The notes: a model not told the origin generated them from the sequence alone. 64,000 bases of DNA from Paenilisteria rustica (GCF_013820765.1 NZ_JABJVM010000010.1:57091-121090); one strand, 5' to 3'. Counted from the first letter of the stretch, positions 9,014-18,278 are shown. Numbers and translations: made by a program.

Positions 9014-9871
9014 ATGAGTAGAAGTAAGGCGTTTCCGTATATTTTTATTTTGCCATCGGTATTATTATTTGTTGTTTTTATTTTATATCCGATTATTTCG
9101 TCGTTCGTGCTTAGTTTTCAGACGAGTGATGGCGGGGAACTGTCATTTGCGGGCTTGGCGAATTATGAACGGTTGTTGCATGACGAGATTTTTTGGAAAG
9201 CTTTGAAAAATACGTTTATCATTTTCATTTTCCAAGTACCGATTATGTTGTTCTTGGGGCTGGTTTTGGCGACGGTGTTGAATAATAAGTTACTGAAATG
9301 GAAAGGGTTTTTCCGAGTTGGATTTTATTTGCCTGCGGTGACGTCGCTAGTAGCTTATTCTTTGCTATTTTCGATTATGTTGCAAGATTCGGGATTGATA
9401 AATAATTTGTTGTCGTACATAGGGATTGGACCGATTCCTTGGCTGTCTTCGGCGAGCTGGTCGAAGGTTTCTATAATTTTAGCGATGATTTGGCGTTGGA
9501 CGGGGTACAATATGGTCATTTATTTGGCGGCGTTGCAAAATATTCCGGAGGACACGTATGAGGCGGCGGATATGGATGGCGCTGGGAAAATACGTCAGTT
9601 CTTTAGTATTACGATTCCGCAGTTGAAACCGGTGATTCTGTTTACGGCGATTCTTTCGACGATTGGTACGCTGCAACTCTTTGACGAGCCTTTCAACTTA
9701 ACAAAAGGTGGACCGGCCGATTCGACGATGACGCTTGGTTTGTATATTTACCAAAACGGATTTAAGTATTTTGACTTTAGTTACGCGTCGGCGGTTGCTT
9801 ACGTTGTCGTGATTATCGTTGCGGTGCTGTCCTTTATCCAATTCAAATTTACGGGAGCTGAGAAAAAATGA
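9014..9871 (+). CDS. ABC sugar transporter, permease (MalF/UgpA type)
   Basis: About 285 residues with six membrane helices. It carries the EAA loop that contacts the ATPase (YEAADMDGAGKIRQFFSITIPQLKP, about residues 180-205). Start ATG 9014 is preferred over 9005 because AGGAGA sits at correct distance only from it. It pairs with the next gene (ATGA overlap at 9868) to form the pore. No ATPase gene is present in the operon; a shared MsmK/UgpC-type ATPase elsewhere is presumed. Confidence 0.9.
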   Translation: MSRSKAFPYIFILPSVLLFVVFILYPIISSFVLSFQTSDGGELSFAGLANYERLLHDEIFWKALKNTFIIFIFQVPIMLFLGLVLATVLNNKLLKWKGFFRVGFYLPAVTSLVAYSLLFSIMLQDSGLINNLLSYIGIGPIPWLSSASWSKVSIILAMIWRWTGYNMVIYLAALQNIPEDTYEAADMDGAGKIRQFFSITIPQLKPVILFTAILSTIGTLQLFDEPFNLTKGGPADSTMTLGLYIYQNGFKYFDFSYASAVAYVVVIIVAVLSFIQFKFTGAEKK

Positions 9872-10692
9872 GTCAGAGAATAATGGGGAGAACGATTGGT
9901 AGATACGTGTTGCTCGCGATTTTTATGGTCATTTCGATTTTTCCGTTTTATTGGATGCTAATTGGGGCGACGAATCATTCGAGTAAGATGTTTTCAAAGC
10001 CAATTACGCTACTACCGGGCAAAGAATTTATTACGAATTTGGTGAATTTGAACGATAATATCGGGATTTATCGGGTGTTGTTTAACTCGCTGCTCGTGTC
10101 AGGGGCTTATGTGCTTTTGGCGCTCGCGATTAGTACGGCGGCGGCTTATGTGCTCGCGAAATTTCGGTTCCGTGGCGCGAATTTGGTTTTCTTATTGTTT
10201 ATGCTTTCGATGATGATTCCATCGCAGGCAACGGTGATTCCGCTGTTTAAATTGATGTCGAATTTTGAGTTATTGAACACGTATTTTGCGTTGATTGTGC
10301 CACAACTTTGCTATCCGTTCGCGATCTTTTTAATGCGGCAAAATTTCATGGCATTTCCGAGTGAATTGTTGGAGTCGGCGCGCTTGGATGGGGCGGGGGA
10401 ATATCGAATTTTCTTCCAGATTGTGTTGCCGTCGATGAAACCAGCGCTTGCGGCGACGTCGATTTTCTTATTTATGACGCAGTGGAATAACTTTATGTGG
10501 CCGCTCGTTGTGACGACTTCAAGTGAAATGTACACGTTCCCGGTTGCGTTATCAAGCTTGATGGGCGTGTCGTTTACGGATTATGGACAGGTGATGACGG
10601 GGATTACGTTTGCGACGATTCCAATCATTATTTTCTTCTTGATGTTGCAAAAACACTTTATTTCAGGGATGTTGGGCAGTGCGCTCAAGTAA
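9868..10692 (+). CDS. ABC sugar transporter, permease (MalG/UgpE type)
   Basis: 274 residues with six membrane helices and an EAA loop (ESARLDGAGEYRIFFQIVLPSMKPALAA). The C-terminal FFLMLQKHFISGMLGSALK is typical of MalG-like partners. It overlaps the upstream permease by four bases, so the two are translationally coupled. Second pore subunit of the galactoside importer. Confidence 0.9.
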   Translation: MSQRIMGRTIGRYVLLAIFMVISIFPFYWMLIGATNHSSKMFSKPITLLPGKEFITNLVNLNDNIGIYRVLFNSLLVSGAYVLLALAISTAAAYVLAKFRFRGANLVFLLFMLSMMIPSQATVIPLFKLMSNFELLNTYFALIVPQLCYPFAIFLMRQNFMAFPSELLESARLDGAGEYRIFFQIVLPSMKPALAATSIFLFMTQWNNFMWPLVVTTSSEMYTFPVALSSLMGVSFTDYGQVMTGITFATIPIIIFFLMLQKHFISGMLGSALK

Positions 10693-10710
10693 AATGAGGA
10701 GGTTATGGAA

Positions 10711-12699
10711 ATGTTGCGTGAACAGCAGAATTTTTATTATGGTGGGGACTACAATCCGGAGCAGTGGGATGAGTCGGTTTGGCTTGAGGACATGCGCTTA
10801 ATGAAGAAGGCGGGCGTGAATTATGTCAGCGTAAATATTTTTAGTTGGGCGAAGTTGCAACCGAATGAGGAGACGTATGATTTCGCGACGCTGGATAGGA
10901 TTATGAATATGCTTGCGGAAAATGGCATCGGGGCGGATTTGGCGACGGGGACTGCGGCGCCGCCTGCTTGGATTGCGCGGAAATATCCGGAGTCGTTGCC
11001 GGTAGATGTGGATGGTACGCGTTTGTTGCCAGGATCGAGACAGCATTATTGTCCGAATAGCGTGGATTATGCGCGTTTGGCGGGTGCGTTGACGCGGAAA
11101 GTGGCGGAGCGGTATCACGATCATCCGGCGCTTGTGATGTGGCATATAAATAATGAGTATGGTTGCCATATTGGGGAGTGTTATTGTGGGAAATGCCAAG
11201 CGGATTTTCAGGGCTGGTTGAAGGAGAAGTATGGCACGATTGAGCAATTGAACACGAGCTGGTCGACGGATTTTTGGAGTCAGCGTTACTATGAATGGGA
11301 GGAAATTTTCTTGCCGGGCAAGACGCCGACGTACGCGAATCCGAATCAGCAGGTGGACTTTAAGCGTTTCATGAGTGATTCGTTGCTTGATTTGTACAAA
11401 ATGGAGCGGGATATTTTACGGGAGTTTTCGGCGGATATTCCGATTATGACGAATTTGATGGGGCTACATAAGCCGATTGATGGCTTTAAATGGGCGCCGG
11501 AGATGGATTTGGTGTCTTGGGATGCGTATCCGGACCCGCATGATGTGATTCCGTACGCGCAATTTATGGCGCATGATTTGACGCGGAGTTTGAAGAAAAA
11601 GCCGTTTTTATTGATGGAACAGGCAGCGAGTGCGGTGAACTGGCGCAGTCAGAACGGGGTGAAGACGCCGGGCGTGATGCGGTTGTGGAGTTACGAGTCG
11701 ATTGCGCATGGCGCGGACGGAATCATGTTTTTCCAGTGGCGAGCGTCGCAAGGTGGTGCGGAGAAGTTTCATAGTGGAATGGTGCCGCATTCTGGGGATG
11801 AGGATAGTCGTAATTTTAGAGAGGTCGCGGAGTTGGGGCAGGAGTTGCGGGGACTAGACGAGCTCGTGGGTTCGGAGTTTGATGCGCAAGTCGCGATTGT
11901 TTTTGATTGGGAAAATTGGTGGGCGCTCGAGCTGGATTCGAAACCGTCTGATTTGGTGACGTATATGCGACAACTGTTGGCTTACTATAAGGTCTTGCAT
12001 CGCTTGAATGTGCGGGTGGATTTTGTGCATCCGAGTGAGGATTTGACGGGGTATAAAGTGGTGTTTGCGCCGGCGAGTTATCAGGCTTCGCAGGATTTTG
12101 CGGCGAAAGTGACGGAATATGTGAAGGCGGGCGGCCATTTTGTGGCGAACTTCTTCAGTGGTATCGTGGACGAGAATGAGCGTGTGTATTTGGGCGGTTA
12201 TCCGGGTGCGTATCGTGATGTGCTCGGGATTTATGTGGAGGAATTTGCACCGCTAAAACGTGGAGTGAAGCACGAGATTCAGACGCAGTACGGTGATTTT
12301 GATATTGCGGTTTGGGAGGAAGTGATTCATTTGCGCGGCGCCGAGGCGATTGCATCGTTTAAGGACGGGTATATGAAGGATATGCCGGCGGTGACGGTGA
12401 ACAAGTTTGGCGCGGGGACGGCGTATTATGTTGGGACGCAGCCGGATGCGGGCTACTTGGAGCAGTTGTTGCGCGATTGTTTGGGTGCGGCGGCCATTGC
12501 GCCTGCCTTTGCTGTGCCAGATGGTGTGGAAGTGACGGTTCGCCGTAAAGCTGATGTGACGTATTACTTCTTTTTGAATCATACGGATGCGACGCAAGTT
12601 TTCCCGATTGGTGGGACCTTTGCGGAATTAGTTGGCAATGAAACGGTCGCGGATTTTATGACGTTGCCTGCGCGTGATGTGAAAATTTTAAAAGGATAA
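10711..12699 (+). CDS. GH42 beta-galactosidase
   Basis: About 662 residues, the usual length for family 42. The N-terminal TIM barrel carries the acid/base glutamate in WHINNEYGCH (about E149) and the nucleophile in FLLMEQAAS (about E303). Four cysteines (about C114, C157, C159, C162) match the zinc cluster of thermostable GH42 enzymes. It is followed by the trimerisation and C-terminal beta domains. No signal peptide, so it hydrolyses imported beta-galactosides in the cytoplasm. ATG 10711 is chosen over 10705 because GAGGAGG is eight bases away. Codons are strongly G/T-rich. Confidence 0.93.
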   Translation: MLREQQNFYYGGDYNPEQWDESVWLEDMRLMKKAGVNYVSVNIFSWAKLQPNEETYDFATLDRIMNMLAENGIGADLATGTAAPPAWIARKYPESLPVDVDGTRLLPGSRQHYCPNSVDYARLAGALTRKVAERYHDHPALVMWHINNEYGCHIGECYCGKCQADFQGWLKEKYGTIEQLNTSWSTDFWSQRYYEWEEIFLPGKTPTYANPNQQVDFKRFMSDSLLDLYKMERDILREFSADIPIMTNLMGLHKPIDGFKWAPEMDLVSWDAYPDPHDVIPYAQFMAHDLTRSLKKKPFLLMEQAASAVNWRSQNGVKTPGVMRLWSYESIAHGADGIMFFQWRASQGGAEKFHSGMVPHSGDEDSRNFREVAELGQELRGLDELVGSEFDAQVAIVFDWENWWALELDSKPSDLVTYMRQLLAYYKVLHRLNVRVDFVHPSEDLTGYKVVFAPASYQASQDFAAKVTEYVKAGGHFVANFFSGIVDENERVYLGGYPGAYRDVLGIYVEEFAPLKRGVKHEIQTQYGDFDIAVWEEVIHLRGAEAIASFKDGYMKDMPAVTVNKFGAGTAYYVGTQPDAGYLEQLLRDCLGAAAIAPAFAVPDGVEVTVRRKADVTYYFFLNHTDATQVFPIGGTFAELVGNETVADFMTLPARDVKILKG

Positions 12700-12720
12700 T
12701 GTAGGAGGTGCGCGCGGAAA

Positions 12721-14913
12721 ATGGGGATTTTTTATGATGAGGCGCAGCGGGTGTTTCATTTACGCGGAAAAGATGTGAGCTATGTGCTTGGCGTGGTGCG
12801 TGAGGGGTATTTGGCGCATTTGTATTATGGAAAAGGGATTCGCAAATTCGCTGGTTCAAATGGTGTGACGTTCATTAAGCGGGATTTCTCGCCGAGTGTT
12901 GGCATTGGAGATGAGACGTTTTCGCTGGATTCGTTGCCGCAGGAGTACCCGCAATATGGCAATTCGGATTTTCGGAAGCCGGCGTATCAGGTGAAGGGCG
13001 CGGACGGGACGACAATCTCGGATCTGCGCTACGATTCTCACCACATTTTTGCTGGAAAAGTGGCGCTGGACGGTTTGCCGGCGTCGTATGTGGAGCAGGA
13101 GAGCGACGCGGAAACGCTTGAAATCACGATGGTGGATGCCGTTCTTGGCTTGCGTGTGATTTTGCAATATACGGTTTTTGAGGCGGAAAATGTGATTACG
13201 AGATCTGCGCGATTTGTAAATGAGGGAAAGGAAACTTTGCGAATTTTAAAGGCGGCTAGCGCGTGTGTGGAGTTTAAGGAGTCGGATTATGACCTGCTGA
13301 CATTGCCAGGTGCGTGGGGAAATGAGCGGCAAATCGAGCGAGCGCCGTTGCGTCATGGGATGCAGAGTGTGGACAGTGTACGTGGTGGAAGCAGCCATCA
13401 GCAGAATCCATTTGTGGCGTTGCTCGGGAAACAGGCAACGGAGGACATGGGTGAGGTTTACGGCTTTAACCTGGTGTACAGCGGGAATTTCGAAGCGTCC
13501 GTCGAGGTGGATCAGTTTGCAGCGACACGTGTTGTACTCGGGCTCCATTCGTTTAATTTCGATTGGACACTTGAATCGGGCGCAGAATTTCAAACGCCAG
13601 AAGTCGTGATGGTGTACTCAGACACCGGGCTTGGCGGAATGTCGCGTCAGTATCACCGCTTTTATCAGAAACATTTAGTACGAGGCGTTTACCGTGAACA
13701 GACACGACCAATTTTGGTTAATAATTGGGAAGCCACGTATTTTGATTTTACCGAAGAAAAGATTTTAGATATCGCCAAAGCCGGCGGGAAACTTGGAATG
13801 GAACTGCTCGTATTGGATGACGGCTGGTTTGGCAAGCGAAATTCCGACAAATCCTCACTTGGAGATTGGTTCGTAAACGCTGAAAAACTACCAAACGGCT
13901 TGAAAAATCTAGCGGAAAACGTAAACAATCTCGGAATGAAATTCGGATTATGGTTCGAGCCAGAAATGGTTTCGGTCGACAGTGACCTCTACAGAGAGCA
14001 TCCAGAATGGTGTATCCACGTGCCTAATCGAGCGAAATCAGAGAGCCGCAATCAACTAGTTCTCGATTTTTCACGCGAGGATGTTTGCGACGAAATGACA
14101 CGCCGGATGGTCGCGATTTTGGAAGAAGTTCCTGTCAGTTATGTGAAGTGGGACATGAATCGGCATTTGACCGAGGTTGGTTCCGCGCATTTTCCGAGTG
14201 ATAGGCAACAGGAAATCGCGCACCGTCACATTTTAGGCGTGTACAGCGTTATGGATGCGATCACGACGCAATTCCCGGATATTCTGTTCGAAAGCTGCTC
14301 TGGCGGCGGTGGGCGTTTTGACCCCGGTATGCTTTACTACATGCCGCAAACATGGACGAGCGACAACACTGACGCCATTTCCCGCCTAAAAATTCAATAC
14401 GGCACGAGTCTCGTTTATCCGATTGTCACGATGGGTTCCCATGTTTCCAGTGCTCCGAACCATCAAGTCGGCCGTTTCACTTCCCTAGAAATGCGCGGAA
14501 ACGTTGCGATGTCAGGGAATCTAGGCTACGAGCTCGACTTAACAACACTAACCGATACCGAACAAAAAATAGTCAAGCAGCAAATCACGACATACAAAGA
14601 AATTCGCGAACTCATCCAATTCGGCGATTTCTACCGTCTAAAAAGCCCTTTTGAAGGCAATGAAACCGCGTGGATGTTCGTTGATGCGGCAAAAACAGAA
14701 TGCTATGTATTCTACTTCCAAGTCCTAGCGACACCAGCTCGACCGTTGCAATTCGTGAAGTTAGCAGGCCTAAATAAAGCAGCGCAATACCAATTACGCG
14801 GAACAGAGCAAGTTTTCGGTGGTGATGAACTGATGTATGCGGGAATCAAAGTCCCAACAGCGCTCATCGGAGACTTCCAAACAGTAAGTTGGCACTTCCA
14901 ACTGAAAAAATAG
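12721..14913 (+). CDS. GH36 alpha-galactosidase
   Basis: 730 residues, as in Geobacillus AgaA/AgaB and lactobacillar MelA. An N-terminal beta-supersandwich precedes a TIM barrel. The nucleophile Asp lies in KWDMNRH (D478) and the acid/base Asp in CSGGGGRFDPG..TSDNTDA (D548), positions matching characterised enzymes. Cytoplasmic, likely tetrameric; removes alpha-1,6-galactosyl groups from melibiose- or raffinose-type sugars. Last gene of the operon, 21 bp after GH42. Synonymous codon use flips within the gene from G/T-rich to C/A-rich around 13.5-13.7 kb. Confidence 0.94.
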   Translation: MGIFYDEAQRVFHLRGKDVSYVLGVVREGYLAHLYYGKGIRKFAGSNGVTFIKRDFSPSVGIGDETFSLDSLPQEYPQYGNSDFRKPAYQVKGADGTTISDLRYDSHHIFAGKVALDGLPASYVEQESDAETLEITMVDAVLGLRVILQYTVFEAENVITRSARFVNEGKETLRILKAASACVEFKESDYDLLTLPGAWGNERQIERAPLRHGMQSVDSVRGGSSHQQNPFVALLGKQATEDMGEVYGFNLVYSGNFEASVEVDQFAATRVVLGLHSFNFDWTLESGAEFQTPEVVMVYSDTGLGGMSRQYHRFYQKHLVRGVYREQTRPILVNNWEATYFDFTEEKILDIAKAGGKLGMELLVLDDGWFGKRNSDKSSLGDWFVNAEKLPNGLKNLAENVNNLGMKFGLWFEPEMVSVDSDLYREHPEWCIHVPNRAKSESRNQLVLDFSREDVCDEMTRRMVAILEEVPVSYVKWDMNRHLTEVGSAHFPSDRQQEIAHRHILGVYSVMDAITTQFPDILFESCSGGGGRFDPGMLYYMPQTWTSDNTDAISRLKIQYGTSLVYPIVTMGSHVSSAPNHQVGRFTSLEMRGNVAMSGNLGYELDLTTLTDTEQKIVKQQITTYKEIRELIQFGDFYRLKSPFEGNETAWMFVDAAKTECYVFYFQVLATPARPLQFVKLAGLNKAAQYQLRGTEQVFGGDELMYAGIKVPTALIGDFQTVSWHFQLKK

Positions 14914-14990
14914 CAATATTCACCCAAATAGGAACCGAACTATGGTAGAATGAATGTTTAGGACATTACAAAAAAGGAGAGTTTTAAAAA

Positions 14991-15347
14991 ATGGGATTTT
15001 CAGAAGCATTCAAGGCATTTTGGGGGAATTACGCTAATTTTAGCGGAAGAGCAAGCCGTTCAGAATATTGGTTTGCATGGTTAGCAGTTTGGTTGATGTT
15101 CTTTGTTCTTGGTATTTTAAGTTTTGTAAGTGACTTTATTTATTATGTGGACGGTATTCTAGGTTTAGTAGTTCTAATTCCGATGATCAGTCTAGGCGTG
15201 CGTCGCTTACATGATACTAATAAAAGTGGTTGGTTCATTCTAATGGCGCTTATCCCGCTAGTTGGTTGGATTATCATGCTTGTCTTCTACTGTACAGCAG
15301 GAGATAAAGGTTCCAACCGTTTTGGCGAAGACCCACTAGCTAAATAA
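14991..15347 (+). CDS. DUF805 family membrane protein
   Basis: 118 residues with the DUF805 signature: N-terminal AFKAFWGNYANFSGRASRSEYWFA, several membrane helices, the central SLGVRRLHDTNKSGWF motif and the C-terminal GDKGSNRFGEDP. Family members (for example E. coli YhaH) are inner-membrane proteins of unknown role. GGAGAG precedes the ATG. It has its own -10-like TAGAAT near 14947 and ends in a bidirectional terminator. Confidence 0.9.
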   Translation: MGFSEAFKAFWGNYANFSGRASRSEYWFAWLAVWLMFFVLGILSFVSDFIYYVDGILGLVVLIPMISLGVRRLHDTNKSGWFILMALIPLVGWIIMLVFYCTAGDKGSNRFGEDPLAK

Positions 15348-15350
15348 TAT

Positions 15351-15397
15351 AAAAAAGTTTGAAATTCTGCATCAAAACAGAATCTCAAACTTTTTTT
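15351..15397. terminator. Bidirectional terminator between DUF805 and MerR genes
   Basis: AAAAAAGTTTGA-a-ATTCTG pairs with CAGAAT-c-TCAAACTTTTTTT around CATCAAAA. It serves both converging genes; the MerR stop codon sits in its T-tract. Confidence 0.88.
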
Positions 15398-15761
15398 ATT
15401 TCACCGAAGTTGCAATCAGTTTTTCATAATTCTCAATCTTATATTGCAATTCACTTTCCACACTCGTCAAATTTTGCAACTGCTCTTGAATAAAAGCTTG
15501 ATGGTTTTGCAAAAGCTCGATTCGCTGTGGCGCCGTGTGCTCACCCGCTAAAAATAATTCCGTATAGACTCGAATCTGAGCGACGGGCATTTGCGTAGCT
15601 TTTAGCCGAATCACGAACCTTAGCCAAGCAATATGCTGCTCGTCAAATTCCCGCTCGCCATTCGCATTTCTATGAGGCGTTATAATTTTCTCTTTTTCGT
15701 AATATCGCAATGTATACGTACTCAAACCGACCATTTTCGCCGTTTCTCCAATAGAATACAT
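15396..15761 (-). CDS. MerR-family transcriptional regulator
   Basis: 121 residues. The N-terminal winged helix-turn-helix is intact (MYSIGETAKMVGLSTYTLRYYEKEKII), followed by the coiled-coil dimerisation helix (HQAFIQEQLQNLTSVESELQYKIENYEKLI). No cysteine lies in the effector region, so it is unlikely to sense metal or thiols by Cys chemistry; it resembles the AdhR/YyaN branch. It is divergent from the dehydrogenase at 15858, whose promoter has the typical long MerR spacer, so it is inferred to activate that gene. Confidence 0.88.
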   Translation of the reverse strand: MYSIGETAKMVGLSTYTLRYYEKEKIITPHRNANGEREFDEQHIAWLRFVIRLKATQMPVAQIRVYTELFLAGEHTAPQRIELLQNHQAFIQEQLQNLTSVESELQYKIENYEKLIATSVK

Positions 15762-15779
15762 CGAATTCCTCCTAAACGC

Positions 15780-15810
15780 TTGACTTAGAGTTTACTATAA
15801 GGTCTATACT
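15780..15810 (+). promoter_or_regulatory. MerR-type promoter with 19-bp spacer and palindromic operator
   Basis: TTGACT (15780-15785), a 19-bp spacer and TATACT (15805-15810). The spacer region carries CTTAGAGTTTACTATAAG (15784/84-15801), a palindrome with one mismatch pair. A 19-bp spacer that is untwisted by the activator is the hallmark of MerR promoters. It drives the dehydrogenase gene. Confidence 0.82.
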
Positions 15811-15857
15811 TGCGACTATACCATAAATATCCGGCGAAAGCCACTGGAGGAATGAAG

Positions 15858-16625
15858 ATGAAATATACAGTCATTACGGGAGCGAGTTCAGGAATTGGTT
15901 ACGAAACGGCGTTAGCATTCGCTGCGAGAGGTAAAAATCTGGTCGTTGTGGCCCGCCGCGAATCAGAACTGACCCAACTAAAAGCAGAAATTGTAAAAAT
16001 CCGAGCAGATGTGGATGTACAAATCAAAATAGCGGATTTGACAGTCGCGGAAAATGTCTACGGCTTGTATGAAGAGCTAAAAGATTTAGAGCTAGAAACG
16101 TGGATAAATAATGCTGGATTCGGCAATTTTGACTTAGTGGGAGAACAGAAATTATCTAAAATAGAGTCGATGTTACATTTAAATATCGAAGCACTAACGA
16201 TTCTTTCCTCACTATTCGTCCGAGATTACGCCGATGTTGACGGCTCCCAACTAATCAATATATCCTCAGGTGGCGGATACACAATCGTCCCCAATGCCGT
16301 CACATACTGCGCAACCAAATTCTACGTCAGCGCATTTACAGAAGGTTTGTCACATGAACTAAAAGCCAACAATGCAAAAATGCAAGCTAAAGTTCTAGCG
16401 CCAGCAGCGACAGAAACGGAATTTGCCAAACGGGCGCGTGACGAAGAAACATTCGAGTATAAAGGTGCTGTAGCAAAATACCACACAGGTAAAGAAATGG
16501 CAGGGTTCTTACTTGACCTATATGACAGTGAAAAAGTGCTTGGTATCGTGGAAACAGATAATTACGCATTCCAGTTGAAAGATCCGCAATTCAATTATGC
16601 GACAAGAGCGCAAACATCTAAATAA
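15858..16625 (+). CDS. Short-chain dehydrogenase/reductase (DltE/YqjQ-like)
   Basis: About 255 residues. The Rossmann motif TGASSGIGYE (residues 7-16) binds NAD(P). The NNAGFG motif and the catalytic Ser, Tyr and Lys are present in INISSGGGY and YCATKFYVSAF. The FAKRARDE tail region resembles the DltE/YqjQ group. Substrate unknown. ATG 15858 is chosen because GGAGG (15846-15850) is seven bases upstream; ATG 15852 is too close. It stands alone behind a MerR-type promoter, suggesting a role in aldehyde or ketone stress. Confidence 0.87.
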   Translation: MKYTVITGASSGIGYETALAFAARGKNLVVVARRESELTQLKAEIVKIRADVDVQIKIADLTVAENVYGLYEELKDLELETWINNAGFGNFDLVGEQKLSKIESMLHLNIEALTILSSLFVRDYADVDGSQLINISSGGGYTIVPNAVTYCATKFYVSAFTEGLSHELKANNAKMQAKVLAPAATETEFAKRARDEETFEYKGAVAKYHTGKEMAGFLLDLYDSEKVLGIVETDNYAFQLKDPQFNYATRAQTSK

Positions 16626-16634
16626 TTTTGAGAG

Positions 16635-16662
16635 CAGGTCGTGTTGCGCGATCTGTTTTTTT
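16635..16662 (+). terminator. Rho-independent terminator after the dehydrogenase
   Basis: CAGGTCG pairs with CGATCTG (one G-U) and is followed by seven T. Confidence 0.8.
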
Positions 16663-16727
16663 ACCGCATCTTTACATACGTGTTAATACGTGTCATCATA
16701 TTAATACAGAGAAAAGGAGATATGAGT

Positions 16728-16916
16728 ATGCCGATAACTCCTAAGAAAATGGCAAGGATATCGAAAAAGAATGGCTTCAAGCACATCAGGACGCAAGGCT
16801 CGCACATGTTTTTCAAGAATCCAGTATCAAACAGGGCGACGACAGTACCATACCACAGCAAGACACTAGGAAAAGGGCTAGAACAGGCAATTTTGAAACA
16901 GGCAGGATTAAAGTAG
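16728..16916 (+). CDS. HicA-type mRNA interferase toxin
   Basis: 62 residues, the usual HicA length. The double-stranded-RNA-binding-like fold is recognisable (KMARISKKNGFKHIRTQGSHMFFKNP) with the catalytic His in QGSHMFF, and the C-terminal half VPYHSKTLGKGLEQAILKQAGL. HicA cleaves mRNA. ATG 16728 fits AAGGAGA eight bases upstream; the longer frame to 16641 lacks a ribosome-binding site. Toxin-first order is normal for hicAB. Confidence 0.9.
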   Translation: MPITPKKMARISKKNGFKHIRTQGSHMFFKNPVSNRATTVPYHSKTLGKGLEQAILKQAGLK

Positions 16917-16945
16917 TAGATATCCAACAATGAGAGGAGGAGTGT

Positions 16946-17356
16946 ATGATGGAATTCCCGAAAAAAGTATATTATCCAGCGATTTATCATCCAGAAGAAG
17001 ATGGCGGTTACTGGGTCTCGTTTCCTGATATTCCAGAAGTGCTATCTGGGGGCGAGGATATTGCTACAGCAACAGAAATGGCGGAGGATGCATTAGGTAT
17101 TTATTTGTATGATCTGGAGGAGAATGGGGAGACTCTTCCGACTGTATCGAACCCAGGCTATGTTTCTGTAGAGGAAGAAGGCGCATTTATTGCATTAATT
17201 GACTTCGATTACTTGGCTTACAAAATAAAGAATGGCAATCAAGCGGTGAAAAAGACGCTGACAATCCCATCCTGGCTAAACAGTTTAGCCGAAAAGGAAA
17301 ATATCAACTTCTCGCAAACACTACAAGAAAGCTTGAAAGAGAAATTAAACGTATAG
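16946..17356 (+). CDS. HicB-type antitoxin
   Basis: 136 residues. The N-terminal partial RNase H-fold has the HicB pattern YPAIYHPEEDGGYWVSFPDIPEVLSGGEDIATATEMAEDAL. The C-terminal half (KKTLTIPSWLNSLAEKENINFSQTLQESLKEKL) is a ribbon-helix-helix-like DNA-binding domain, so it should both neutralise HicA and repress the operon. It follows hicA by 29 bp with GAGGAGGAG upstream; ATG 16946 or 16949 is possible. A strong terminator closes the pair. Confidence 0.9.
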   Translation: MMEFPKKVYYPAIYHPEEDGGYWVSFPDIPEVLSGGEDIATATEMAEDALGIYLYDLEENGETLPTVSNPGYVSVEEEGAFIALIDFDYLAYKIKNGNQAVKKTLTIPSWLNSLAEKENINFSQTLQESLKEKLNV

Positions 17357-17359
17357 AAA

Positions 17360-17399
17360 AAACGCTAGTTCGCGAATTGTGCTGAACTAGCGTTTCGTT
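17360..17399. terminator. Terminator between hicB and the convergent lipoprotein gene
   Basis: AAACGCTAGTTC is perfectly complementary to GAACTAGCGTTT, with A- and T-rich flanks on both sides. Confidence 0.82.
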
Positions 17400-18278
17400 T
17401 TATTCAAATTTACATTTTGTGAGTCCGCGTGACTGTGCCTCGGCTAAAGTAACTTGTGTTTCCCCATTAGAATTATTGAGGCCGCGGCAATTTTGATTGA
17501 AGTGATAGCGTTTACCTGTTGCTGTGATATACACCATTTCGCCTTGATCATCTGCTGGTTGTAGTTCCTCCGCTTGTCTACGCTCTTCTGCTTTTCGTTG
17601 ATCTGCAGCTGCTCGTTCTTTTTGTTCGGCTACGATACGAGCTTTCTCAGCTGCGGCTTCTTGGTCGGCTACTCGTTTTTCTTCTGCCTTCCTGCTTTTT
17701 TCCGCAATTCGAGCAGCTTCTACACGCTGAGCTTCCGCGATACGTGCTTGTTCTTTTTGTTCTGCTTCCACACGTTTTGCCTCGGCAATTTGTTTTTCTT
17801 GCTCGATTTTAACGAGTTTTGCTTTATATATTGGATTGACCTGATATGTAATGTCTTTGGACTTGTTTTGGCCTTTCCAAGTGGTAGTGAGTACTGCCGT
17901 TCCATCATTAGGCACTTGAGTAATCTCAAATGAGAAGTTTCCGTCAGAATCTGAGGTTGCTGTTTGATCTGGTTGACCGCTTGCTACGAGTGTTAAATCT
18001 GCGTCAGGAGCTGTTTTTCCGATAATGGTTACGGTTCCATTTTCGTTAGATTTAAAGGCGCTCTCGGATTCCAAGACAAGCTGTTGCGTTTTTTCTTTTT
18101 GCGTCGTTGTCGGTTCATCCTCTTTTGTTAATTCGTCACTTGCAGCACCACACCCCGCTAAAATAATCCCAACCATACCAATAGCTAAAAATAGTGACAT
18201 CCCATTTTTGAAGCTTTTCTTCTTAGCAAAAAGCGCTAATACACCAATAAAAACACAAATTAAAGCTAATTCTATCAT
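17400..18278 (-). CDS. Membrane-associated protein with coiled coil and C-terminal Cys domain
   Basis: 292 residues. It has an N-terminal membrane helix (IELALICVFIGVLALFA) and a second hydrophobic segment ending in the lipobox-like LAGCG. An Ig-like domain follows (GTVTIIGKTAPDADLTLVASGQ..), then a long Glu/Ala/Arg coiled coil (EAEQKEQARIAEAQRVEAARI..). The C-terminal ~45 residues read GKRYHFNQNCRGLNNSNGE..TLAEAQSRGLTKCKFE, a CRGL..GLTKC metal- or nuclease-associated motif seen at the ends of secreted proteins. A start at the internal Met before the lipobox would make a standard lipoprotein. Function unknown. Confidence 0.75.
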   Translation of the reverse strand: MIELALICVFIGVLALFAKKKSFKNGMSLFLAIGMVGIILAGCGAASDELTKEDEPTTTQKEKTQQLVLESESAFKSNENGTVTIIGKTAPDADLTLVASGQPDQTATSDSDGNFSFEITQVPNDGTAVLTTTWKGQNKSKDITYQVNPIYKAKLVKIEQEKQIAEAKRVEAEQKEQARIAEAQRVEAARIAEKSRKAEEKRVADQEAAAEKARIVAEQKERAAADQRKAEERRQAEELQPADDQGEMVYITATGKRYHFNQNCRGLNNSNGETQVTLAEAQSRGLTKCKFE

